Below, piece by piece: positions 19,102 to 27,977 of a DNA stretch of 64,000 nucleotides. The position numbers and the translations under genes are program-made. The notes under the pieces are model-generated. The model was not told the DNA's origin. It worked only from the letters and a program-made list of their open reading frames with translations, and ran no database searches. The DNA is from JAIEPX01 sp963725255. Its GTDB lineage: Bacteria > Pseudomonadota > Gammaproteobacteria > JAIEPX01. How positions within the stretch are numbered: the stretch's first letter is position 1; each line of letters begins with the position of its first letter. The stretch lies in NCBI GenBank assembly GCA_963725255.1, contig CAVRXV010000005.1:62001-126000 (forward strand). Direction: 5' to 3'.

Positions 19102-19129
19102 TGCATGAGGGTACTAACCGAGTTATACT
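19101..19129 (+). promoter_or_regulatory. rpmH promoter
   Basis: TTGCAT (19101-19106) and TATACT (19124-19129) are separated by 17 bp, a good sigma-70 match, 37 bp upstream of the rpmH start. Confidence 0.7.
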
Positions 19130-19165
19130 GCCCATCCAATTTTGAAAACAGTTATGAGATAGGTC

Positions 19166-19300
19166 ATGAAACGTACATTTCAACCCAGTGTTCTAAAACG
19201 CAAGCGTACACACGGCTTTCGAGCTCGTATGGCAACCAAAAACGGTCGAATCGTGTTAGCACGTCGACGCGCTAAGGGACGTAAGCGTCTAGCAGTGTGA
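19166..19300 (+). CDS. rpmH: 50S ribosomal protein L34
   Basis: A 44-residue protein beginning MKRTFQPSVLKRKRTHGFRA and ending in a basic tail RRRAKGRKRLAV, an exact fit to bacterial L34 in length and pattern. It is the first gene of the rpmH-rnpA-yidD-yidC-mnmE cluster and overlaps rnpA by 4 bp. It is expressed from the strong promoter just upstream. Confidence 0.97.
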   Translation: MKRTFQPSVLKRKRTHGFRARMATKNGRIVLARRRAKGRKRLAV

Positions 19301-19656
19301 ACTCACAACGTTTTACACGTCATATGCGGCTTCGTTCAGAAGCTGAGTTTATGGCGGTTTTTCAACGACCACGTCGCTTTTCAGATCAAAACTTAGTCGC
19401 ATTATGCCGACATAACGATATTCATCATGCCCGTTTGGGTGTTAGTGTTCCAAAACGTGCCTTTAAATTAGCTTCCGATCGTAATACTGTGAAGCGCGTC
19501 ATTCGTGATTCTTTCCGTCGACGGCAAGTACAATTAGATAGTCTTGATATTGTAATTGTGGTAAAAATACCCAGCACAACGTTCAGTAAGAGAGAGTTAA
19601 GAGAATGTATAGAACGTTTATGGCAGAAAGTCGAAACGCAGTTGGCTGGTGCCTAA
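19297..19656 (+). CDS. rnpA: Ribonuclease P protein component
   Basis: A 119-residue basic protein that partners the RNase P RNA in tRNA 5' processing. The signature region KRAFKLASDRNTVKRVIRDS is recognisable, although the usual RNR core reads RNT-VKR here. The start is GTG at 19297, overlapping the rpmH stop by 4 bp, which implies translational coupling. Its 3' end overlaps yidD. Confidence 0.95.
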   Translation: MNSQRFTRHMRLRSEAEFMAVFQRPRRFSDQNLVALCRHNDIHHARLGVSVPKRAFKLASDRNTVKRVIRDSFRRRQVQLDSLDIVIVVKIPSTTFSKRELRECIERLWQKVETQLAGA

Positions 19657-19868
19657 TACGCATACTTCGAGTATATCAACTAGCAATTAGTCCGTTCTTA
19701 GGGCATCATTGTCGCTTTGAGCCGACATGCTCAAGTTATAGTCAGGATGCACTTCGTTCGCACGGGGTGATAAGAGGCCTGTGGCTGACGGTGCGTCGAT
19801 TGCTAAGATGTCACCCATTCCATCCCGGTGGATACGATCCGGTACCTAACCAGAAAGACGAGTTATGA
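19620..19868 (+). CDS. yidD: Membrane protein insertion efficiency factor YidD
   Basis: About 82 residues from ATG 19620 (ATG 19605 is an alternative start). It has the conserved YidD core: LRVYQLAISPFLGHHCRF, EPTCSSYSQDALRSHG and HPFHPGGYDPVP. It starts inside rnpA and overlaps yidC by 4 bp (ATGA). YidD assists YidC-dependent membrane insertion. Confidence 0.95.
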   Translation: MAESRNAVGWCLIRILRVYQLAISPFLGHHCRFEPTCSSYSQDALRSHGVIRGLWLTVRRLLRCHPFHPGGYDPVPNQKDEL

Positions 19869-21571
19869 TAGATAGACGAACATTACTTTATATTTTGTTG
19901 GCCGTTATAGGCTTTTTATTGTGGAATCAATGGCAAATGGAGCATGTAGCTGCTCCTGCACCGGTTGCCGCAGAAGCTAGTGTGCCAGGTACGCCTGGAA
20001 CAACGAACGCTGCGAATACGAATCTGCCACCCGCTTCTGCACTGGCTGCTTCTCAGAAAAGCACAGAATCTCCAGGAAGTAGTCCTGCTACAGCCGGGCA
20101 AGCGACAGCTGCACACGGTGATTTAATTGCTGTGAATACCGATACATTAAAACTCATTATCGACACAAAAGGCGGGAACATCGTCAAGGCGGGGCTGCCT
20201 GGGTACCCTGAAACTGTCGACAAACCCGATGTACCTGTACAAATGTTTAGCGATTCACCTGACACGCTCTACATTGCACAAAGTGGTCTTATGGGCGCGA
20301 ATGGGCCAGATACAGCCAATGGACAAGCGGTTTATCACGTAGACAAAAAAGTGTTCGACCTTCCTGCTGGGCAAAATACATTAAATGTCGATCTCAAATG
20401 GCACGATGTTGGCGGTTTAACTGTGACCAAACGATTCATATTAACGCGAGGTCAGTACGATCTTACGGTTGAATACATGGTCGACAATCAGGGTGATAAA
20501 GATTGGCATGGCAGTCTCTATGCTCAAATTCAGCGCGCGAAAACTGAAGAAGGTGGAATGTTTGGTCTACGAACATTTACAGGCGCTGCGATTTCAAGTG
20601 ATCAAGTTCCGTACGAAAAAATATCGTATAAATCAATGTCAAAAAATAATCTCAGTCGTAATATCACAGGTGGCTGGGTTGCAATGCAGGAACAATATTT
20701 CCTTAGCGCGTGGATTCCCTACAGCAAAGCACAAAATCATTATTTTAGTCGAGTTCATGATAAAAATATTTACACCATCGGATTTGTCGGACCTGAATTA
20801 GATGTGCCTGCAGGAACGCAATCCTCGACCAGTGCGAAATTATATGTAGGACCAGAATTACACGAAGATCTCGATAGATTAGCACCTAATTTATCTAAGA
20901 CAATTGACTTTGGATGGTTATTTTTTATTTCTGAACCCATTTATTGGTTGCTGGCCCAAATAAATAAATTCGTCGGAAACTGGGGTTGGTCAATTGTTAT
21001 CATTACGCTCATTATCAAATTACTCTTCTACCATTTATCAGCGACAAGTTATAAATCGATGGCAAAAATGCGAGATTTACAGCCTCGAATGAATACGCTT
21101 AAAGAACGCTTTGGAGACGATCGACAAAAAATGAGCCAAGCCATGATGGAACTTTATCGAAAAGAAAAAGTGAATCCTCTGGGTGGCTGTTTGCCGATGT
21201 TAATTCAAATGCCCTTTTTTATCGCATTATATTATGTGTTGATTGAAAGTGTTCATTTGCGTCATGCGCCTTGGATATTGTGGGTGAAAGATTTATCAGC
21301 GCCAGATCCTTTATATATTTTACCGGGATTAATGATGCTTTCGATGTTATTACAAACTCGATTAAGTCCTACCCCACCTGATCGTACACAAGCGATGATG
21401 ATGTACATTATGCCGATTGCATTTTCAGTGTTTTTTGCGACGTTCCCTGCTGGATTGGTGTTGTATTGGTTTGTGAATATTCTTTTCTCTATTGCTCAGC
21501 AAGCGTATTGTATGAATAAATTTTCTGGAAATAAGCAGAAAAAATTAAGTAACAAGTCAGGTAGAAAGTAG
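19865..21571 (+). CDS. yidC: Membrane protein insertase YidC
   Basis: A 568-residue gammaproteobacterial-type YidC. An N-terminal membrane anchor (TLLYILLAVIGFLLWNQWQ) is followed by an Ala/Pro/Thr-rich linker (residues ~30-85), the periplasmic beta-supersandwich and five C-terminal membrane helices. The cytoplasmic hairpin SMAKMRDLQPRMNTLKERFG and KEKVNPLGGCLPMLIQMPFF are strongly conserved. The essential positive residue of the groove (Arg366 in E. coli) appears as Lys in IITLIIKLLFYHL. Overlap with yidD indicates translational coupling. Confidence 0.96.
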   Translation: MIDRRTLLYILLAVIGFLLWNQWQMEHVAAPAPVAAEASVPGTPGTTNAANTNLPPASALAASQKSTESPGSSPATAGQATAAHGDLIAVNTDTLKLIIDTKGGNIVKAGLPGYPETVDKPDVPVQMFSDSPDTLYIAQSGLMGANGPDTANGQAVYHVDKKVFDLPAGQNTLNVDLKWHDVGGLTVTKRFILTRGQYDLTVEYMVDNQGDKDWHGSLYAQIQRAKTEEGGMFGLRTFTGAAISSDQVPYEKISYKSMSKNNLSRNITGGWVAMQEQYFLSAWIPYSKAQNHYFSRVHDKNIYTIGFVGPELDVPAGTQSSTSAKLYVGPELHEDLDRLAPNLSKTIDFGWLFFISEPIYWLLAQINKFVGNWGWSIVIITLIIKLLFYHLSATSYKSMAKMRDLQPRMNTLKERFGDDRQKMSQAMMELYRKEKVNPLGGCLPMLIQMPFFIALYYVLIESVHLRHAPWILWVKDLSAPDPLYILPGLMMLSMLLQTRLSPTPPDRTQAMMMYIMPIAFSVFFATFPAGLVLYWFVNILFSIAQQAYCMNKFSGNKQKKLSNKSGRK

Positions 21572-21581
21572 TGTGGCTTCA

Positions 21582-21609
21582 GGAGTTTCCCACGTAAGCG
21601 GGAAACTCC
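21582..21609 (+). terminator. Hairpin between yidC and mnmE
   Basis: GGAGTTTCCC-ACGTAAGC-GGGAAACTCC is a 10-bp perfect stem followed by TTCCTTTC. It is probably a (weak) terminator or attenuator after yidC, and shares its stem with the palindrome at 26-52. Confidence 0.6.
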
Positions 21610-21660
21610 TTCCTTTCGATACTCCATTCCTCGTCAATAATGCTAAAGGGGAAACCACAG

Positions 21661-23019
21661 TTGAATATAAATAATGAAACAATTGCCGCAATTGCGACAG
21701 CAAGTGGACCGGCAGGAATAGGCGTTATTAGGGTGTCAGGGTCACTGGCACCTTTAATTGCACAAACTATTACGGGCCAGTCTCTTACCCCCCGTTACGC
21801 GCAATACAGCCGTTTTCTCGATGAAAATAACAATATTATTGATGAGGGGCTCGTCATTTATTTTCAAGCACCCAATTCTTTTACCGGTGAAGATGTTGTT
21901 GAATTTCAAGGACACGGCGGCCAAATTATTTTAGAATCTTTACTCCAACGAATCATTCGTTGTGGTGCACGATTGGCAAGGCCCGGTGAATTTTCGGAAC
22001 GCGCCTTTTTAAATAATAAATTAGATTTAACGCAAGCCGAAGCAATTTCGGATCTTATTTCTGCAACCTCAGAACAAGCTGCACGTTCTGCAATGCGCTC
22101 TTTGCAGGGTGAATTTTCTCAGGCAGTTCATGCTATCGTAGAACAATTAATCGCTTTGCGTATGTTTGTCGAAGCTGCAATCGATTTTCCAGAAGAAGAA
22201 ATTGATTTTCTTTCTGATGGTCGAATTACACAACAATTAACTGAAATAAAAAAACAACTTCGAGATTTGAAAGGCAAAGCGCAGCAGGGTGTTATTTTAC
22301 GAGATGGAATCAAATTGGCTTTGGCGGGGTCTCCGAATGTAGGAAAATCGAGTTTATTAAATCGATTAACTGGCGAGGATACTGCTATCGTGACACCGGT
22401 TCCAGGTACTACGCGAGATTTGCTCAGAGCTGAAATCAGCATCGAAGGTGTACGTTTTCAATTGGTGGATACGGCGGGATTGCGAGACAGTCAAGATGTT
22501 GTTGAACAAGAAGGCATACGTCGAGCTGAAAATGAAATTAAACAAGCCGATCTTTTATTATTGGTTTTGGATCACAGTCATTCGTCAGATTTCAATAACC
22601 AATTTTCTGCGATGATCGAGAATTTTTCTGAACGAAAAAGATTAATTATTATACGCAATAAAATTGACCTTACTCTAAATGAATCCACGATACTGGAACA
22701 AGATGGAGTTAAAACCGTTCTTATTTCAGCGAAAACAGGATTGGGGATTGATCTATTGAAAAAATCTATTCTTGATACGATTGGTTTTCAATCAGTGGGC
22801 GAAGGAAATTTTAGTGCAAGAAGACGCCATTTATTAGCTTTAGAAGCGGCAGAGAAGCATTTGAAAATTGGGGAATCTCATTTATCAAATGACCGTGCTG
22901 GTGAGTTACTCGCGGAAGAATGTCGACTTGCTCAAAATTCGCTGAATGAGATCACTGGAGAATTTCGGGCTGACGATTTGCTCGGAAAAATTTTCTCGAC
23001 GTTTTGTATAGGTAAATAA
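21661..23019 (+). CDS. mnmE: tRNA uridine-5-carboxymethylaminomethyl GTPase MnmE
   Basis: About 452 residues from TTG 21661, chosen because AAAGGGG lies about 9 bases upstream; ATG 21640 would add 7 residues but has no ribosome-binding site. With MnmG it modifies U34 of tRNAs. Visible features are the N-terminal folate-binding domain (ETIAAIATASGPAGIGVIRV), a G domain with GSPNVGKSSLLN, the DTAG switch in VDTAGLRD and NKID, and the C-terminal catalytic FCIGK. Length equals the family norm. Confidence 0.96.
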   Translation: MNINNETIAAIATASGPAGIGVIRVSGSLAPLIAQTITGQSLTPRYAQYSRFLDENNNIIDEGLVIYFQAPNSFTGEDVVEFQGHGGQIILESLLQRIIRCGARLARPGEFSERAFLNNKLDLTQAEAISDLISATSEQAARSAMRSLQGEFSQAVHAIVEQLIALRMFVEAAIDFPEEEIDFLSDGRITQQLTEIKKQLRDLKGKAQQGVILRDGIKLALAGSPNVGKSSLLNRLTGEDTAIVTPVPGTTRDLLRAEISIEGVRFQLVDTAGLRDSQDVVEQEGIRRAENEIKQADLLLLVLDHSHSSDFNNQFSAMIENFSERKRLIIIRNKIDLTLNESTILEQDGVKTVLISAKTGLGIDLLKKSILDTIGFQSVGEGNFSARRRHLLALEAAEKHLKIGESHLSNDRAGELLAEECRLAQNSLNEITGEFRADDLLGKIFSTFCIGK

Positions 23020-23139
23020 TTTTTTTGTCGCAAAAAATAGTTAGATGAAGAGGCCTAATTAACAGGCCCCCAAAAAAGGGAGCCTTTTAATATGAAGCTA
23101 AAAAATACATAAACATTCTGATCTGAAGCACAAGAATGC

Positions 23140-23166
23140 TAGCCTGGATATTGTATCTCCAGGCTA
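23140..23166. terminator. Hairpin between convergent mnmE and sulP genes
   Basis: TAGCCTGGA (23140-23148) and TCCAGGCTA (23158-23166) form a 9-bp perfect stem with a 9-nt loop. It lies between two convergent genes and is plausible as a bidirectional terminator, although the flanking T-runs are poor. Confidence 0.45.
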
Positions 23167-23178
23167 GTGATATCCAGA

Positions 23179-24840
23179 TTAATCATGCCCTCGCAATTTT
23201 TTCTTTGCGCAAATTTCACGTGTTATATCAATTGCCTCTTGATAGTTTTCTGCGAATAATACACCTTGTTCACCGTGACGAATGCCAGCATTTTTTAACA
23301 TTTCTTTAGGTTGATCCTGTAAGCCACTGATAACAACTGCAGTACCTTTAGTATGGCAATCTTTGATTAAATTTTGTAGTGTGCGCGCACTGGTGCCATC
23401 AAGATAAGGCACTAAAGGCATGCGTATTATTAGCGCTTTAGGCAATTCACTAATCGGTCTAATAGCATCGATAAGATCACCGGCTACAGCAAAAAATAGC
23501 GGCCCGCTGACTTTAAAAACTTCCACTTTAGGCGGGAGAGTTAATCGCTGATTTTCTTCATCAAGAGTATCACCATTATTGTCTGGCAAGATAGCAACTG
23601 ATTTGCTCATTTCGCGCATAAACAATAAAGAGGCCAAGATAATTCCCACCGAAATCGCGACGGTTAAATCCACTAAAATTGTCAGGAAAAATGTTAGAAG
23701 TAGTAAAAGACGATCAGTGTTTGATAATCGTAGAATATGCGCAAATTGATGAACTTCACTCATACCCCATGCCACGATAAATAATATGGCGGCTAAGGCG
23801 GCCATCGGAATATAACCCATGTATTTAGTTGCAAATAATACGAAAATTAAAATAAACGCGGCATTAAAAAGGCCTGCCACAGGTGTTGTAGCTCCAGCTC
23901 TAATATTGGTTGCCGTTCGTGCTATAGCTCCGGTTGCTGGCAAACCACCAAATAGGACGGAAGCAAGATTTGCAAAACCATGTGCAACCAATTCTTGGTT
24001 GGGTCGATGTCTGTAGCCAGTCATACTATCAGCAACAACAGCAGAAAGTAGAGATTCGATTCCAGCTAGAAATGCGATGGTGAAGGCTAAAGGAACAACC
24101 TCCTTCATTTTCTCAAATCCAAATTCAGGAATGGATGGCAAAGGAAGACCAGAAGGAATATCGGGAAATCGTGAGGCAATTGTATCTGTGGGAATATTAA
24201 ATAAAGTTACTGCGAGCGAAGCTAAAATCACAACAACGATATATCCCGGTAATTTCGGAATGAAGTGCCGCATTAAAATAATAATGGCGAGTGAACCCAG
24301 TCCAATCATTGACGTTTCAAATCCAATACTGTGAACATGACTAAAATAAGCAATCCACTTTGGAATAAATTCGGCGGGAACAGAGTCTAGTTTTAAACCA
24401 AAAAAATCTTTAATTTGAGAAGAGGCAATGATAACGGCAATCCCAGACGTGAATCCTGTAATCACTGAATGAGGGAAAAAATTAATAATCCTACCGAATC
24501 TCAGATAGCCCGATGCAAGTAATATAAAGCCTGCCATCAGTGTCGCGATTAATAAGCCGTCGTAGCCATATTGCGCAATACCATTAAAAACGATCACCAC
24601 AAAGGCGCCTGTCGGTCCACTGATTTGGACACGAGATCCGCCTAATAAAGAGACAAGGAAGCCTGCAACAATGGCTGTGATTAATCCTTTATCAGGTGAA
24701 GCACCACTGGCAATTGCTAAAGCCATCGATAATGGTAAAGAAACGATAGCGACTGTGAGACCTGCTATCAAATCATTTCTAAGAGTATTAAGGCTGTAAC
24801 CCTCTCTCAAGACAGTGAAAAGTTTTGGTGTGAATTGCAT
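23179..24840 (-). CDS. SulP-family anion (probably bicarbonate) transporter with STAS domain
   Basis: A 553-residue SLC26/SulP transporter. About 12-14 membrane helices cover residues ~20-420, with the family pattern NDLIAGLTVAIVSLPLSMAL and GGLPATGAIARTATNIRAGA. A cytoplasmic STAS domain covers about 440-545 (LIIRMPLVPYLDGTSARTL). SulP proteins carry sulfate, bicarbonate or other anions. The divergent beta-carbonic anhydrase gene 240 bp away favours bicarbonate, as in other SulP-CA pairs, but this is inference. Confidence 0.88.
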   Translation of the reverse strand: MQFTPKLFTVLREGYSLNTLRNDLIAGLTVAIVSLPLSMALAIASGASPDKGLITAIVAGFLVSLLGGSRVQISGPTGAFVVIVFNGIAQYGYDGLLIATLMAGFILLASGYLRFGRIINFFPHSVITGFTSGIAVIIASSQIKDFFGLKLDSVPAEFIPKWIAYFSHVHSIGFETSMIGLGSLAIIILMRHFIPKLPGYIVVVILASLAVTLFNIPTDTIASRFPDIPSGLPLPSIPEFGFEKMKEVVPLAFTIAFLAGIESLLSAVVADSMTGYRHRPNQELVAHGFANLASVLFGGLPATGAIARTATNIRAGATTPVAGLFNAAFILIFVLFATKYMGYIPMAALAAILFIVAWGMSEVHQFAHILRLSNTDRLLLLLTFFLTILVDLTVAISVGIILASLLFMREMSKSVAILPDNNGDTLDEENQRLTLPPKVEVFKVSGPLFFAVAGDLIDAIRPISELPKALIIRMPLVPYLDGTSARTLQNLIKDCHTKGTAVVISGLQDQPKEMLKNAGIRHGEQGVLFAENYQEAIDITREICAKKKLRGHD

Positions 24841-25080
24841 AGGTATTCTCTATAAGTTTGTTAGTGGCACGAACGAAGAATCTAATACATGTTAATCTTT
24901 AGTTAATCTATTTGCAATAAAATTGTTATGACGCCAACGACGCTCAATGTTGTAAAGTCGCCGGAAGGTTGATTTTATTGCTTCGGATGAGTGGACCCTG
25001 TTTGATTATTATGTTAGGCTCATATTTCAATTAAGAAATAACGGAAGTAATTTGCTTAAATTTTCATTAAAGGAGGAGTT

Positions 25081-25713
25081 ATGAAGAACAGTCTAAAGAA
25101 GATCCTAACAGGATATAACACCTTTCGTAAGAAATATGCTCACGGAAATCGATCCGTTATGCGATTTTTATCGAAGTATGGCCAGCAGCCGAAGGTCATG
25201 TTAATTGCGTGTTGCGATTCCCGGGTAGACCCTGCATTGATATTACAGTGTGATCCAGGAGACCTTTTTGTCGTGCGAAATATCGCAAATATTGTTCCTC
25301 CTTATGAAAAAGATAAGGCTCACCATGGTACCAGTGCGGCCTTGGAATTTGGAATCACTGTATTAGAAGTTGAACATCTTATTCTATTAGGCCATAGCCA
25401 ATGTGGTGGCATGCAGGCGCTCATGGAAAAACGAACGGCAACTGAGTTCGACTTTATTACAAATTGGGTGTCAATCATTGATGCGCCAGTTTCAGCACTT
25501 GAAAGTGTCGATGACTGTGCAAGATTTGCACTACAACAATCCTACCAACATTGTTTATCTTTTCCATGGATTGCTGAGCGAGTCGCTAATAATACATTGA
25601 ATATTCATCTGTGGTTTTTTGATATCTCAAAAGGAGAGATCCTCACTTACTCAGAAGAGGATAATTGTTACAAGTCGCTGGAAACACCGAAAAACGAAAG
25701 GGGTCAAGTCTAA
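25081..25713 (+). CDS. Beta-class carbonic anhydrase
   Basis: A 210-residue enzyme interconverting CO2 and bicarbonate. Zinc ligands and the catalytic pair are visible: CCDSRVDP (C44-x-D46-x-R48) and GHSQCGGM (H105, C108). AGGAGG precedes the ATG. It is transcribed divergently from the SulP transporter, so the pair may supply bicarbonate. Length is normal for the family. Confidence 0.93.
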   Translation: MKNSLKKILTGYNTFRKKYAHGNRSVMRFLSKYGQQPKVMLIACCDSRVDPALILQCDPGDLFVVRNIANIVPPYEKDKAHHGTSAALEFGITVLEVEHLILLGHSQCGGMQALMEKRTATEFDFITNWVSIIDAPVSALESVDDCARFALQQSYQHCLSFPWIAERVANNTLNIHLWFFDISKGEILTYSEEDNCYKSLETPKNERGQV

Positions 25714-25716
25714 GAT
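25697..25716 (+). repeat. GGGTCAAGTCTAAGATT half-palindrome (copy 1)
   Basis: A GGGGTCAAGTCTAAGATTG stretch spans the 3' end of the carbonic anhydrase gene. A related GGGTCAAATCTTAGG lies at about 26291-26305 in the same orientation, so the DUF523 gene sits between the two. The sequence resembles REP-type sites associated with Y1 (RAYT) transposases, from memory; no transposase is present. Confidence 0.35.
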
Positions 25717-25750
25717 TGCTACCTTCTTAGGTGAGCAGTGCAATCTCTTT

Positions 25751-26236
25751 TCATTCGGTGGCATGTTTTATTGCAAGATCAATTTCCGTTTCATCGAAAA
25801 CAGTGATTCCATTTTCCGACAAAAGTTTTGCTGTAACACCTGCGCCGTTTATTAACGAGCGTGAATGTGTTCCATCATAAACTTGTTTCGATCCGCAAGA
25901 AGGGCTTCTCGCTTTTAAAATGGCAACACGAATGCCGTGTTTTTTAGCTAACTCTAATGCTTTTTCCGCACCTCGAATATATTCAGCGCTGACATCACCA
26001 CCTTGTATAGTCAAAACTTTCCCCTGTCTTTTTAATACATGCTCTGCAGTTTTACCAGGTTCTATTTCAGAAGGTGGTCTTGGTGTTGGCAAATCTCCCG
26101 CCATCTCAGGACAAATTGCTATCACTTTTCCTTCCTGAATCCATTCCTGCAAAAGCGCATGAGACTGTAAACAATCTTTTGCATCAAATCGCACTTTCTG
26201 ACCGATCAAGCAGGCACTAATAAGGATTTTTGACAT
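25751..26236 (-). CDS. DUF523 domain protein
   Basis: A 161-residue protein with the DUF523 pattern: ILISACLIGQKVRFDA at the N terminus, ICPEMAGDLPTPRPPSEI, and ILKARSPSCGSKQVYDGT. The conserved cysteines (SACL, CPE, SPSCG) suggest metal or iron-sulfur binding. The biochemical function is not established. It is a single gene flanked by two related short repeats. Confidence 0.88.
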   Translation of the reverse strand: MSKILISACLIGQKVRFDAKDCLQSHALLQEWIQEGKVIAICPEMAGDLPTPRPPSEIEPGKTAEHVLKRQGKVLTIQGGDVSAEYIRGAEKALELAKKHGIRVAILKARSPSCGSKQVYDGTHSRSLINGAGVTAKLLSENGITVFDETEIDLAIKHATE

Positions 26237-26414
26237 AGTAATTCGCTCTTATGAAGCTTCAAAGATTCAAATCTAAAGCATTCAGATAGAAGGGTCAAAT
26301 CTTAGGCTCTTCTGGCATCACCCACCCAAACGGATTGAGGGGGTAGTCCAAGCCATTTTGAAAGTATGTGCAAATAGTTTATGATGCGATAGGTATCATT
26401 TTTGAGGTGTCACT

Positions 26415-26795
26415 ATGTCAATTAAGGTTTATGCTGAGCGCTACAATGAGTTTCAACACCAATTAGGACAAGGAGTTGAACAAGATTATGAGGCTATTAT
26501 TACCGAGCTTTTTAGTCCTGAGTTTAGAAAGACCGCAAATGGCGATGTATTGGTCAGTAATCGATCACAATTGTTTTCTCAATGCAAAAATTGTAGAGAA
26601 ATGGCAGGAAAGTGGGTCATTCAAAGCACAGATATAATTCCTTCTGCTGATAATAATCAATGTACGATTCGTTATTTGTTAACATCAGAAAAAGCAGGAC
26701 AATTTGATGTCATTGCAATAATGAGCGTTTCTCACGGACTAATAGATCGTGTCGATGAAGTTTATTATCAACCTGAGAGTGAACATAATGAATAA
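26415..26795 (+). CDS. NTF2-like (SnoaL-type) small protein
   Basis: A 126-residue protein whose layout suits an NTF2-like cone fold: an N-terminal helix with a ITELFSPEFRKTANGDVLVS stretch, then alternating strands (WVIQSTDIIPS, CTIRYLLTSE, FDVIAIMSVSHGLIDRVDEV). No catalytic residue can be named. It is followed 50 bp later by the SDR gene on the same strand and may be co-transcribed with it. The assignment rests on pattern only. Confidence 0.6.
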   Translation: MSIKVYAERYNEFQHQLGQGVEQDYEAIITELFSPEFRKTANGDVLVSNRSQLFSQCKNCREMAGKWVIQSTDIIPSADNNQCTIRYLLTSEKAGQFDVIAIMSVSHGLIDRVDEVYYQPESEHNE

Positions 26796-26844
26796 AATTG
26801 AGAAAGGAATTTTTCATAACCCAATTTTAATACTGAGTTAAATT

Positions 26845-27627
26845 ATGAATCGTGTACAAGATAAAGTGATTATTATTACGGGCGGATCAACAGGAATTGG
26901 TCAGGCTGCTTGTCATTTATTGTCACAACAAGGTGCAACAATTGCACTTGTTGATATTAATGATTCTGCAGGAAAAGAAACTGTAAAATCCATTCAGGAT
27001 CACGGTGGGAGTGCTGAATATTGGAACATGGATGTCACCAATGAATCAACCATTGAGAAAGTTTTCAAAGAAATTGATCAGAAATTTGGTCGTATAAATG
27101 TTTTAGTCAACAATGCAGGATTTATTGGCAGCAACAAACCCACTCACGAATTAACAGAATCTGAATGGGATAAAGTCATGAATATTAATGCCAAAGGAAC
27201 TTTTTTCTGCACTAAACATGTGATTCCCTATCTCAAAAAATCTGAGGGCGGAAGTATAATTAATATTTCTTCCATTCACGGGCTTTTAGGCAGCCCCGAC
27301 TACCCTGTTAACCATGCATCAAAAGGCGCAATCCGATTAATGAGCAAAACGGACGCTATGATTTACGCCAAAGATAAAATCAGAGTGAATTCAATTCATC
27401 CCGGTTACATCAACACACCCAACCTCGGCGAAATTCCCCAAAAATCCGACTCAACTCCCTCCGACATCCGCGCAGCTTTCGACAAACTCCAACCCTTAGG
27501 GAATATCGGCGACGCCAATGACATCGCCTACGGCATCCTCTACCTTGCATCTGATGAATCTAAATTCGTTACCGCGAGTGAACTCGTTATCGATGGCGGC
27601 ATTTATGGTGGGCGGATGTTTGATTAA
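26845..27627 (+). CDS. SDR-family oxidoreductase with Asn in place of catalytic Tyr
   Basis: A 260-residue short-chain dehydrogenase. The cofactor loop ITGGSTGIGQ (residues ~11-20), NNAG (89-92), active-site Asn114 (MNINAKG) and Ser143 (NISSIHG) are present. The Y-x3-K motif reads N156-H-A-S-K160: the codon at the Tyr position is AAC, one base from TAC. Related SDRs usually read Y-HASKG here. The enzyme may be inactive, altered, or carry a recent mutation. The substrate is unknown. Confidence 0.85.
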   Translation: MNRVQDKVIIITGGSTGIGQAACHLLSQQGATIALVDINDSAGKETVKSIQDHGGSAEYWNMDVTNESTIEKVFKEIDQKFGRINVLVNNAGFIGSNKPTHELTESEWDKVMNINAKGTFFCTKHVIPYLKKSEGGSIINISSIHGLLGSPDYPVNHASKGAIRLMSKTDAMIYAKDKIRVNSIHPGYINTPNLGEIPQKSDSTPSDIRAAFDKLQPLGNIGDANDIAYGILYLASDESKFVTASELVIDGGIYGGRMFD

Positions 27628-27687
27628 TTGGAAACCACAGGATGATTGTCAATTCTACTTATGCTATTAAGTGACATTAGAATAGAC

Positions 27688-27726
27688 TTGCAAAAACCTA
27701 AAAACATATATATACTTTATATATAT
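27688..27726 (+). promoter_or_regulatory. vapBC promoter and operator
   Basis: TTGCAA (27688-27693) and TATACT (27711-27716) are 17 bp apart. The -10 box lies inside an alternating AT inverted repeat (about 27705-27726), a likely VapB(C) autorepression site. Confidence 0.55.
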
Positions 27727-27743
27727 CCATTGGAGGTTGTACC

Positions 27744-27977
27744 ATGTTTATTTCAACAGTATTTAAGAATGGGCCGAGTACCCAGGCTGTACGTATACCC
27801 AAGGAATTGCGCCTTAATACCAAGGAAGTGTGGATTGAGCGTGTGCATAATGGCCTTTTGATACGGACCAAGCCTAAATCGTGGGATGATTTCTTTATGA
27901 GTGATACAACTATTACTGATGAGTTTGACGTGTCTCGAAAACAACGCAGGCCAAAGAAAAGGGATGTTTTTAAATGA
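27744..27977 (+). CDS. vapB: VapB-type AbrB-fold antitoxin
   Basis: A 77-residue protein with a SpoVT/AbrB swapped-hairpin domain (TQAVRIPKELRLNTKEVWIE) and a C-terminal toxin-binding tail (SWDDFFMSDTTITDEF). GGAGG lies upstream of the ATG. It overlaps vapC by 4 bp (ATGA), the usual coupling for this family. Confidence 0.9.
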   Translation: MFISTVFKNGPSTQAVRIPKELRLNTKEVWIERVHNGLLIRTKPKSWDDFFMSDTTITDEFDVSRKQRRPKKRDVFK

